From Bacteroidia bacterium (GTDB lineage: Bacteria; Bacteroidota; Bacteroidia; Bacteroidales; JAPLDU01): a DNA stretch of 64,000 bases. The notes beneath the pieces were generated by a model that was given only the letters and a program-made list of their open reading frames with translations, did no database searches and was not told where the DNA came from. Where the stretch lies: contig JAPLDU010000018.1 of NCBI GenBank assembly GCA_026391255.1, positions 1 to 64,000 of the forward strand. The letters run 5' to 3'. Position numbers and translations under genes: made by a program. This document shows, one piece after another, positions 1 to 10,900 of the stretch; position 1 is the first letter of the stretch, and the number at the start of each line of letters is the position of its first letter.

Positions 1-392
1 TTAATTCCAGTTATTTTGCTGCTGCAACCGGCATATTAAATGTAAGTACATCCTCCTGTAATGCGGGAACATGGATAGGCGGAACGAGTACCGACTGGAA
101 TACAGCATCCAACTGGTGTGGCAGTGCAGTACCGACTTCTGCGACAAATGTAATTATTCCTGCAGGAGGTAATCAACCGGTGATCGGTGCATCAGCCGTT
201 TGTAATAATCTTACCATTAATACAGGTGCTTCGCTGACCGTAAGCGGTTCAAATATTTTGACCATTAGTGGCAACTTTTCGAACAGTGGAAGTTTTACAG
301 CTAATAACAGCACGGTAATTTACAATGCTGCAGGAGCCCAGTCATGTGCCGGTGTTGCATATTACCATCTGCATTATCAGGTACCGGAATAA
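1..392 (+). CDS. Giant repeat adhesin, upstream fragment (open at window start)
   Basis: The reading frame beginning at base 3 is open from the window edge and carries a module with the motifs GTWIGGTSTDWNTASNW and VIIPAGGNQPVIGASAVC, followed by Gly/Ser/Thr/Asn-rich beta-strand repeats. The same module recurs near 1998 and 4612, so this is the continuing body of one very large surface protein whose start lies outside the window. The frame ends in a stop at 390-392. The expected continuation (LSGTGIKTL) sits in another frame starting at about 374. Comparison with the parallel site near 1045 (codons for YHLILSG) suggests that a single base is missing around 372-373. No catalytic motif is visible; the role is inferred to be structural or adhesive. 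Confidence 0.8.
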   Translation, partial: NSSYFAAATGILNVSTSSCNAGTWIGGTSTDWNTASNWCGSAVPTSATNVIIPAGGNQPVIGASAVCNNLTINTGASLTVSGSNILTISGNFSNSGSFTANNSTVIYNAAGAQSCAGVAYYHLHYQVPE

Positions 393-3300
393 AAACACTG
401 ACATCAGTAAGCACAGTCAACGGTAGTTTGTTTATGAGCGGATCGGCAACAGCAACTACAGCTACCACATTGACAGTGGGTGTTAATGTTAGTCTGAGCG
501 GAACTTCCAACCTGACTACGGGAGCAATCTTATATATTACGGGAACTCTTTCAATAGGTGATGGTACAACCTTCACTGCAGCCGGCTACGATTTAACGGT
601 GGCAGGTGCCACGAATATTGGAACAGGAACAAGCGGCACATTAACCATTTCATCTGCAGCAGGTTTAAAATTATTTACAGGCCTTGTTACCATTGCTGCC
701 GGAGGGACATGGAACAATTCCGGAAATTCTGCAGTCGAATTCAGGGGTGGTATTACGAACAATTCTACTTTTACCGCAGGTTCCGGAGTTTATTTATTTA
801 GCACAAACGATCAGGCACTTAACGGAACATGTTCGATTCCAAGCATGACTGTTTCAGGTATAACTCTGATTAATAATAATACGTTGACAGTTAATACTGC
901 TCTCAGTGGTACAGGTGGTTTGACGCAGGCCTCTAACGCGACCCTTAATCTCGGCGGAACATCAGGCATAAGTACATTAACAACAGGTAATGGCGTTAAT
1001 ACAATAAATTATACCGGTACCGGCCAGACGCTGAAAGTAACTGCTTATTATCACCTCATATTGAGTGGCGGAGCAGAAACCTTTGGTGCAATTACAACAA
1101 TTAACGGCAATCTGATACTAAGCGGTACTGCAACAGCAACGACCGGGGCAAACCTGACTGTTAGCGGTAACCTTTCAGTTGGAGACGGTACAACGTTAAC
1201 TATTGGTGCTTATACTTTCAGTGTCAGTGGAACAACAACCATTGGCACAGGAACAAGCGGAACGCTCGCGATATCTTCGGCAACGGGTACCAAGACCTTT
1301 ACAGGCGCAGTAACGATCAATAGCGGTGGTGCGATTACAGAAAGTGCGGCTGCCCAGCTTGCATTTGTTTCGGATGTTACTATAAATGGTACATTGACGG
1401 AGAATGGGACTGCAATTGTTGGTTTTAGCGGAAATTTAAGTAACAACAATTCATACAATGCCAGTTCTGGTATTCATACTTTTTCAGGTACAGGCAATAC
1501 AATCGCAGGAAACTTGACTATTCCTTCCGTGACAATCAGCGGAACCATCCAGAATACTGGGACCCTCGCAATTTCCTCAGCTCTGGATGGATCAGGTGTA
1601 TTTACCAATGGAGCCACCGGTATTTTAAATATTAATTTCACGGGGGCAATGAATCTCACCAATCTGGTTGCAAGTACTTCCGGAAACACAGTTAATTACG
1701 GATTTGCCGGTACCCAGACAGTAAAACCGGTAACTTATAATGACCTCATATTATCCGGATCCGGAGCGAAGTCTTTTTCCAATGCAACCACCATCAATGG
1801 AGACTTGTCAATGTCTGGTAATGTTTCAGCCAATCTGGGAACTTACACATCTTCATCCAACACATTAACGCTCAGTGGATATGGCCAACCTTCCGGTTCA
1901 TGGGGAGGCACCGGTTCGGGCGCAACATATATTAACCCGGCTTATTTTGCATCAGCAACCGGAATATTAAATGTGAGTTCATCAACCTGTATAGCAGGAA
2001 CATGGATCGGAGGAACCAGTACCAGTTGGAATACTGCATCCAACTGGTGTGGCAATGCAGTACCAACCTCTTCAACTAATGTTATAATTCCTGCAGGAGG
2101 AAATCAACCTGTGATCGGTGTATCAGCAGTTTGTAACAATATTACCATCAATACAGGTGCATCGCTGACCATCAGTGGTTCCAATACATTATCCATCAGT
2201 GGTAACTTCACAAATAACGGAAGTTTCACACCAAATTCAGGTACGGTAATTTATAATGCCGCCGGAGCCCAGACATGTGCCGTGTTAATATACAACAATC
2301 TTACCGTATCAAACTCCGGAATAAAGTCATTTGCCACTTCACCCACGATAGATGGCATACTATCAATAGAAGGGACTGCAACAATCGATATAGCAACGGG
2401 TGTGGTAACCTATGGTGCAAACGCGACACTTCAGTACAACACATCAACTGCAAGGACAACTTCGCCTGAAGAATGGATAAGCACTTTTACGGCGACAGGC
2501 GGGGTTATCATTGCCAACACCGGAACCATCACCATGGATGCTGCTAAAGTTTTTAACAGTTCCGCTTCACTCACCATTAATAATGGCGCAACATTAGCCA
2601 TGTCGACTTATTTACTTACCCTGAATGGTGATTTTATCAATAACGGCGGGTCAACAAGTGGCTCAGGTGGGGTGACAATTTCAGGTATGATCTCTCAGAA
2701 TATTGGCAGCTTTACGAATACTGGCCTGGTATCCATGACTAAAACAGGAGGCATGGCAACGTTTCAGGGCAATGTGAACGGAGGCGGGCTCACTATCAAT
2801 GGTTCGGGAGGAACCCTGAATCTTGGCAACGGACTTACACATTCGTTTACCGGGGCTGTGACACTTACTGCAGGCTCATTGATCGGAGGGTCCAGCATAC
2901 TCAATGAAAATATGGTAAGTGTTACAGCATGGAGTGGTACCGGGGCATTATTCACTGCCGGAACAGGAACAGTAAATTTCGGAGCAGCAGGTGCCCAAAC
3001 GATCTCTGCGACAACAACCACATTTAATAACCTCACCCTGTCCGGTTCAGGTGTTAAGACCTTTAGCAATGCCATTACTGACGGCGGAATTTTATCCATT
3101 GAAGGAACTGCAACAGCTAGCTTTACAGGAGTTCTGACATACGGATCCGGAGCAACTCTGCAGTACAAAACTACTGATGCACATACCGCAGGGGCAGAAT
3201 GGTCAAGCCCATTTACAGCGACCGGTGGCGTCATCATAGCAAATACAGCCGGATCAGTGATACTTAATGGCGCCAAAGTGCTAAATGCTTCTGTTCCCCT

Positions 3301-4975
3301 AACGATCAACAGTGGTGCAGTTTTTGAGACATCGACTTTTTTACTGACCTTAAATGGTGATCTTATCAATAACGGAGGAACCATAAGTGGTTCGGGTGGA
3401 GTGACAATTACAGGAACAGCAAACCAAAGCATAGGCAGTTTTTCGAACACTGGTACAGTGACCTGCTCCAAAAGCGGTGGTATCGCCACATTGACAGGTA
3501 CAATGAATGCAGGATTGCTGACAAACAGCGCTGCAGGAGGGACATTGAATCTTGGAACCGGGTTGACACATTCAGTAACAGGTGCATGGACAAGAACAGA
3601 CGGTACCATTGATTGTAACACGAGCACATTGAATATCGGTGGTTCGGTATCCAATACTGCGGGAACGTTTATTGCAGGTACAGGAACCGTTAACTACAAT
3701 GGCACGGTTGCTCAGACTATCGCTACTGTTAACTATAATAATTTAGGTTTCTCCGGTGTACATACCTCAAATAGTATCACAATTAACGGGGCAGTTGGAA
3801 TTGCAGGAACCCTGACAAATACTGCATCGTTCTCTTCAGGTAACTTTGTACTTGCAGGAAGTACTGTAACGTTTAACGGAACAGGGAACCAGACTGTTTT
3901 ATCGTTAAATAATGTAACATATCCTAACCTGACCATCAACAAAATAAGCGGTACAGCCATCCTCGGCAGTGCTGTAACAACCACCAGTTTTACTAACACA
4001 GCCGGAACCTTTGATGCAGGTACCTATTTGCTGACGGCTGCAACACCGACACTTACTGCCGGGAAACTAAGAGTAGGAGCAACGACCTGGGCGGCTAATT
4101 ATTCGTTTACCCCGGTACCTCCCTCCGGATTTACCATCGAATATTATAATGACAATCCGAATATCAATGGGGCAATCACCTATCAGAATCTGATTTTCAG
4201 CGGAACAGGAACAGCGGGTGCAAGCACTTCACTGATTATCCAGGGTGATTTGCTGAACACAGGAGGTGGCAACTTAAATTTTGGTGCCAACAATGTGACT
4301 CTGAGTGGTGCAATTACCACAAACAACATTGCAGGATTTATTACAACAGGAACGATTAGTTGCACAAAGACAAGCGGAACGGCAACATTCACCGGCGTTG
4401 TCACATCAGGTCCGTTTTCAATTAGTAACACAGGAGGAACACTTAGTTTAGGCAATTATACTTCATCAGCAACCACACTAACCTTGGGAGTATATGGCCA
4501 GCCTGCAGGTTCCTGGGGTGGACTGACATCAGGTGCAACATTTATCAATACAAGTTATTTTGCGTCGGCAACAGGAATTATTAATATCAGTTCAGGATCA
4601 TGTTCGGCCGGAACATGGATTGGAGGAACAAGTACAGATTGGAATACAGCCTCTAACTGGTGTACAAATGCGGTACCTCTTTCTTCGACTAATGTTGTGA
4701 TTCCTATGGGTGGCAATCAGCCGGTAATAGGTGCCTCGGCTGTATGTAACGACCTGATTATCGGTACAGGTGCATCACTGATCATAAATGGTACAAATAC
4801 ATTGACCATCAGCGGTAGCTGGACGAACAATGGAAGTTTTACCGCAAACAACACTAACTGTTTCAAATTCAGGAATAAGAACTTTTGCAACCACACCCAC
4901 CGTAAATGGCGTACTGTCCATAGAAGGAACTGCGACAATAAATGTAACATCCGGAGTAGTTACGTACGGCGCTAA
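344..4975 (+). CDS. Giant repeat adhesin, middle fragment (frameshifted at both ends)
   Basis: This frame continues the protein from about 374. It consists almost entirely of short beta-strand repeats with recurrent phrases such as NNLTLSGSG, GTVNYNGTGAQT and LTNNGSFTANNG, as in the beta-helix or beta-strand-repeat surface proteins common in Bacteroidota. Two GTWIGGTST modules lie near 1998-2270 and 4612-4850. The annotated first methionine is only the first ATG in this frame and is not a genuine start. The frame stops being meaningful at about 4853: the last roughly 40 codons before the stop at 4975 are out of frame and basic, and the true continuation is the 4830 frame. Compared with the parallel site at 2240-2310, about 62 bases are missing there. 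Long antisense reading frames across it are composition shadows. Confidence 0.8.
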   Translation: MCRCCILPSALSGTGIKTLTSVSTVNGSLFMSGSATATTATTLTVGVNVSLSGTSNLTTGAILYITGTLSIGDGTTFTAAGYDLTVAGATNIGTGTSGTLTISSAAGLKLFTGLVTIAAGGTWNNSGNSAVEFRGGITNNSTFTAGSGVYLFSTNDQALNGTCSIPSMTVSGITLINNNTLTVNTALSGTGGLTQASNATLNLGGTSGISTLTTGNGVNTINYTGTGQTLKVTAYYHLILSGGAETFGAITTINGNLILSGTATATTGANLTVSGNLSVGDGTTLTIGAYTFSVSGTTTIGTGTSGTLAISSATGTKTFTGAVTINSGGAITESAAAQLAFVSDVTINGTLTENGTAIVGFSGNLSNNNSYNASSGIHTFSGTGNTIAGNLTIPSVTISGTIQNTGTLAISSALDGSGVFTNGATGILNINFTGAMNLTNLVASTSGNTVNYGFAGTQTVKPVTYNDLILSGSGAKSFSNATTINGDLSMSGNVSANLGTYTSSSNTLTLSGYGQPSGSWGGTGSGATYINPAYFASATGILNVSSSTCIAGTWIGGTSTSWNTASNWCGNAVPTSSTNVIIPAGGNQPVIGVSAVCNNITINTGASLTISGSNTLSISGNFTNNGSFTPNSGTVIYNAAGAQTCAVLIYNNLTVSNSGIKSFATSPTIDGILSIEGTATIDIATGVVTYGANATLQYNTSTARTTSPEEWISTFTATGGVIIANTGTITMDAAKVFNSSASLTINNGATLAMSTYLLTLNGDFINNGGSTSGSGGVTISGMISQNIGSFTNTGLVSMTKTGGMATFQGNVNGGGLTINGSGGTLNLGNGLTHSFTGAVTLTAGSLIGGSSILNENMVSVTAWSGTGALFTAGTGTVNFGAAGAQTISATTTTFNNLTLSGSGVKTFSNAITDGGILSIEGTATASFTGVLTYGSGATLQYKTTDAHTAGAEWSSPFTATGGVIIANTAGSVILNGAKVLNASVPLTINSGAVFETSTFLLTLNGDLINNGGTISGSGGVTITGTANQSIGSFSNTGTVTCSKSGGIATLTGTMNAGLLTNSAAGGTLNLGTGLTHSVTGAWTRTDGTIDCNTSTLNIGGSVSNTAGTFIAGTGTVNYNGTVAQTIATVNYNNLGFSGVHTSNSITINGAVGIAGTLTNTASFSSGNFVLAGSTVTFNGTGNQTVLSLNNVTYPNLTINKISGTAILGSAVTTTSFTNTAGTFDAGTYLLTAATPTLTAGKLRVGATTWAANYSFTPVPPSGFTIEYYNDNPNINGAITYQNLIFSGTGTAGASTSLIIQGDLLNTGGGNLNFGANNVTLSGAITTNNIAGFITTGTISCTKTSGTATFTGVVTSGPFSISNTGGTLSLGNYTSSATTLTLGVYGQPAGSWGGLTSGATFINTSYFASATGIINISSGSCSAGTWIGGTSTDWNTASNWCTNAVPLSSTNVVIPMGGNQPVIGASAVCNDLIIGTGASLIINGTNTLTISGSWTNNGSFTANNTNCFKFRNKNFCNHTHRKWRTVHRRNCDNKCNIRSSYVRR

Positions 4976-7900
4976 TGCGACACTTCAGTACAATACATCA
5001 GTGGCAAGGACAGCATCGTCAGAAGAATGGATAAGCACATTTGCAGCAACAGGAGGGATCATCATTACCAATACAGGAGCCATCAACATGGATGCTGTCA
5101 AAGTATTTAACAGCACAGCTCCGCTTACCATCAATAATGGTTCGGCATTAACTTTGTCAACTTATTTACTTACTCTGAACGGTGATCTTATCAATAATGG
5201 CGGAACTATTAGTGGATCAGGAGGGGTTACGCTGGCAGGAACATCAACACAAAGTATAGGTAGTTTTACAACAACGGGTGCTCTTTCTGTCTCAAAAACT
5301 TCAGGAACAGCTACATTAATGGGAAATGTAAATGCAGCCTCACTGGCATTTAATACTTCCACCAACGGTTCAACTATTCTTGCCCTGAATTCGTCAGGTG
5401 TCACACTGACAATATCCGGAGGTATCACTATCAACCAGCCCAGTGCCAATAATACCTCAAATACCCTTCAGGTTGGAGCAGGTAATGTAACATGTTCAAC
5501 AATAAGCCTTTTAGGAACAACTGGTACTGCCTGTAATTCAAACCTGAATATTTCTACCGGAACAGTTACTGTATCAGGAGATATCACTTCCTCAGGGGTT
5601 TGTTCACGTATCATTTTTTCTGACGCGGGGAATTTTATGGGTGGATCTGCAGGTACATTCACTGCATCAACGAGTACTGTTGTTTTCAACCTTACCGGTG
5701 CACAGACAGTTGCCCCATTTGCCTATACATTTAATAATGTTACGCTTACCGGTTCCGGAGCAAAGACAACCACCAACGCTACCATCAATGGTATTCTCTC
5801 GATGGAAGGAACTGCTACAACAACCGGAATAGTCCCCACTTATGGATCAAACGCAACTTTGCAATATAAGGGATCCGCTGCTCAAACCACAGGCATAGAG
5901 TTTCCTGCAACGTGGAGTGGTGCGGGAGGCGTTATTATTGCCAATACAAGTGGCTATGCCGTTACACTTGGAGCTGCCAAGGTTGTCAATGCGCCGCTTA
6001 TCATTAATAATGGTGCAATTTTTAATACGAGCGCAGCCAATAACTATGCACTTACATTCGGAGACGACTTTATCAATAATGGAACATTTACTGCTAACGG
6101 ATCTGCAATAACTATTGCCAATACAAAAATAGTACAAAGTATTGCGGGATTTACCACAACCGGTACTGTTCAAATGACAAAAACTTCAGGTACAGCGACT
6201 TTACAGGGTGCAACTTCGGGCGGAGTTCTTACATTAAACGGTATTAGTGGAACACTTAATCTTGGTGTCGGGTTTACACACAATGTTAACGGAATCATAT
6301 TTACCAATGGCATATTGAATCTTGGGACATGTACAATTAATATTGCGGGGGCAGTGGCGCTTACGACCGGGACATTAAATCTAAGTTCCGGTACAATGAA
6401 TCTCACCGGCAATTTTACAGGTACCGGAACCCTTATCGGTGGTACAGGAACCATCAATTTCAATGGAACGTCGGCTCAGACAGCAGTGGGAAATACCGGT
6501 TATTATATAGTTAAGATAAATAATGCTGTCGGGGTTACCCTCACCGGCGCTGCCACATTGTATACACTCACAATAGGTGATGTAACATCAGGCAGTATAT
6601 TTAATGACGGAGGATTCCAGCTTACCAGTACAGGAAACTTTAATCTTACATCCGGAATTTTCAACCTTGGTACAACCACCACAGCAACGACATTCCCTGC
6701 ATTTACAGTAATAAATTATGGAACAGGTTCCACAGTTGCTTTTATTTCGGGGGTTGCTCAGACCGTTGCAGCAGCTACATATCCAAACCTTTCTTTTTCA
6801 GGCGCCGGAACAAAAACTACGGCTACCGGTACATTAACTGCGGTTGGTAACTGGATCATAAGTGGTGGTGTAGCTAACCTGGCCGTCAATAACAGCAACA
6901 TAACAGTTACAGGTAATATCACATTTACAAGTGGAATCACATCCGGAACAGGAACAATTATGCTGGGAGGAAACTGGACGAACACCGGGGGTACATTTAC
7001 AGTGGGGACCGGCACTGTAACATTTAACGGAACAGCTGCCGAGGTAATCACAGGGACACCCGTTACCCAGACTTTCTATAACGTGATCATATATAAAACT
7101 GCAGGCACTTTATTAAGTGTAACCGGAAGCACCACCACGCTTACGGTTAATAAGCTCACGGAAACTTCAGGTGATTTTAATGCACCTTTAACCTTGAATA
7201 TCAGCGGAACACTTACCCTGACTTCAGGTACTTTTACTGCAGGACAAAATATTTATATCGGAGGCGATTGGACGAATAACGGGGGAATATTTAACTACGG
7301 ATTCGGTACCGTAACATTTAACGGAACTTTATCACAGGCAATAAACGGCATAGCAACCAGCCAGTCATTTGATAACGTTATTATTGCTAAGACTGCAGGA
7401 ACAATGCTGAGTGTTAGCGGCAACACCAGCACATTATCTGTGTACAACCTTACCCAAACTACAGGAAACTTTACAGCCCCGGCAACTTTGAGAATAAACG
7501 GGAATGTTGTACTGACTTCAGGAATTTTTTCTGCCGGAACATCTGTGATTTGTTTAGGTAACTGGACAAATAACGGAACTACAGTGAACCCGGGTACCAG
7601 TACGGTCACATTTAATGGTACAGGTTCCCAGACAATAAACGGAACAGCAACAAGCCAGATTTTTTATAATTTGATTCTGAATAAAAATTCCGGAACATTC
7701 ATCTGCACAAGCGGAAGTACCATATCAGTTACGATGAATGACCTGACCCTGATAAAAGGTACTTTTCAGGTGAATGATGCCACAAATGTCAAACGTACAA
7801 TAAATGTAAACGGAGATGTACTGGTTGAAAGTAACGGAAATATTACCACCGGAACCGGCAATCCAAATACAGGTGGCTACACTCTCCCTTCCAACTTACC

Positions 7901-10900
7901 TCCGGTAGGACAATACCATTCCATTTTTCATGAACTGATTATAAGAGGTAATTTTACCAATTACGGCAATGTGAATTTTTCTAACCTGACGGCTCCCAAC
8001 TACGGGGCATTTACTACCACAGGCTCCGTTACTGTAAGGTTGATCGGGCCAACTGATAATACCATCGATTTGAATGGCCCCACTAATTTCTATAATCTTG
8101 TGATTGACAAGGGTACAGATAAGACATTTATTGTGACGCTAATTTCATCAGATATTGCCTACTTCGCCCTTTATGGTCCGACATTATTAGGCCGTGTAGA
8201 AGCATCTCCTTTTACTTCTGATAACCCCGAAATCAGGAAATCTCTCTGGATTAAAAATGGCACCTTAAAATTTACAGGCGAACTGATGATACCCACTCTT
8301 ACTGAAAGTGATAATAATACCGGGAATGGCGATTATGCCATTGGTTCAAACTCAGAGATGTGGATAGATGGACCAGATGTGACAGTATATACTACAGCCA
8401 CCGACAATACAGGTTTTCCCCAGGCTCCTGTGGGTTCATCAGGCGTACTAGCGACATCAGGTTACCAGGCGCTTTCAGTTTATGGAACATTCAGGATTAC
8501 CGAAGGTTTTTTTGGTACACGTAACAGTGCCGGTTTTATTTTCTGGGATACACCTAACTCAACTGCAATAGTGCTGTTTGAGGGAGGATTAACGAATACC
8601 AGTATTTTTCGTGAAGGTGAATCGGATGGAAAAGCGGCTTATATTCAAACAGGAGGAACTGTTATTATCCGCGGGAATGAAACCGAACCGGGAGAAGTGA
8701 CCGATTATCCGGTATTTAATATTCCTAATCCGGCTACTTCATTTATCATGTCTGGCGGAGTAATGATCATAGAAGATAAGGACAACGGGACCGCTGATGG
8801 GAACGGGTTTTATGTAAATTCAAGTCCTGAGAATTACTCTGTGACCGGTGGTACTGTCATTTTTCAGACAAATCCTGTCAATACCCCATCTATTGATATT
8901 AATTCCACGGCTAATTTCTGGGACCTTGAAATTAATAATCTGACCACCACAGGTAATCCTGTAATGAACCTGATGAATAACCTTAAAGTTTCAAATGATC
9001 TGACAATCTATTCAATTGCCACACTTTATTCAGGAACAGGAAATTATAATGTTACGGTTGGTGGTAATTTTTATATTAATGCTGGCGGAACTTATTCCCC
9101 TGGAACAAATACTACGATTTTCACGGGAACCGAAAGTGATTATTTATGGAATGACGGCACCATAACAAACGGGTTATATAACCTGCAGATTAATAAAACA
9201 TCAGGATCAGTGATACTGGGCGGATCCGTTACCTCATTTACTATCAGAAACGACCTGACAATCGGAAATGCTTCATTAGCGGACGGAGGAAAAGTGATTT
9301 ATGTAAACGGAAATATTTACAATAACGGAACTATTTTAGGTCCGGGCAGGATTTCATTAAATAATTCGACTACCAGCCAAACGATTACCGGCGATGGTTC
9401 CGGAAGTTTTCAGAATATCGAATTAAATAATACGTCCGGGTCAAGCGGATCAGCCACTGTTTATTGTACTGCTGATATCCAGGTAACTGGTAACCTTTCA
9501 CTTACTAATGACCGGATATTCGACATTTCAGATAACCTGTTGTCGCTTACATCAACGGCTGCTTTTTTGGGAACATTCAGTAATCAACGTTTTATCCGTA
9601 CTGCAGGCTATCCGACGAATAAAGGTGTAATGAGAATTTTTAGTGATACGATAGCTTTTACCTATCCTCTGGGTACAGGCACAAATTATACCCCTGTTAC
9701 TCTTCATGTAAACAGTGCACCTGTCGGATATGGCAGTGTGGCTGTAATACCTGTTCCGGCCAAACATCCGCTGGCTACAAATACAACATGCCTGGCATAC
9801 TATTGGAAACTTATTGACTCAGATTTTTCGGGAATTGTACCCGGATCAATCCAGATGATATTCAATTATGGAAACCTGCCTGATAATACTTCATATGTTC
9901 CGGGGAAATATTCTGCATTAGCCTGGTCATATATTAATGATGTCACGCTGGTTGATGAATCTGCAAAAGAGATCAGGTTCAATACGGCCAGCAGTATATC
10001 CGGTGATTATACCGCCGGAATTCCTGCTGCATTTGCAGCAATTACTTCCTATTACAGCCGGACAAACGGTGCATGGGATACACCTGCCACCTGGTCGAAC
10101 ACAGGTTTTGGAGGACCAGCAGCCACAACCATCCCGGGAGCTTCCAATATTGTTTATATTGGAGATGGGGCAACTTATAACCATACTGTGACGGTTCCTA
10201 ACGGAACTGCATTGTGCGGTAATCTCACACTTTCAAACGGTTCGGTACTGGATTTGGGAACTTCTACGGGTAATAATTTCGGAACTGTTATTTCGGGTAG
10301 TAACGGAACATTGCGTATATCGGCCAATACTGGTACAGCAGTTTTCCCTGCCGGAGATTTTTCTGATTTCCTCGGATCAGGCGGAGGAATAGTTGAATAT
10401 TATACAACCGGATCACAGGATTTTACTATTCCGGCCGTCACCGCTTCGCCCAGTTCGATGAATATTGCGGGTTATCATTATTTAAAGCTTATTCCGGCAT
10501 CGGGCAGGTCAATTACCATGCCCAATTCTAACCTTGAAATATATAGTGATATGACAGTTCAGGGAGCTTCATCCACTGCCCTGGCAAGGTTGAACTCGTC
10601 AAATGCCCGGAGCCTGACCATTGATAATAACCTGTATGTGAACGGTGGAAATCTCCTTTTTCAAAATGGAACTGTGCAAACATTGATAATAAATAATGAT
10701 CTGACAATTTCTTCCGGAGCGATATTCAATGTGGCGAATTCAGGTATTGCAGTAAACAATTCGCTAAGTATTGGTGGTGATCTTACCAATAACGGTACAT
10801 TCGATATGAGCGTTGGAAGCAGTCGTTTATGTAACGTAACATTTACCGGCAGTAACAATGCATTCATTTCCGGAACCGGATCAACTACTGACTTTTATTC

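Noticed and set aside
372-392. Programmed ribosomal frameshift in the adhesin
   Set aside because: No slippery heptamer or downstream stem is apparent, and the other lesions in the window remove bases, so deletion or assembly error is simpler.
2764-3654. 296-codon open frame on the minus strand inside the adhesin
   Set aside because: It mirrors the Thr/Gly/Asn-rich codons of the plus-strand repeats; no signal, domain or start context, and similar shadows occur all along the repeats.
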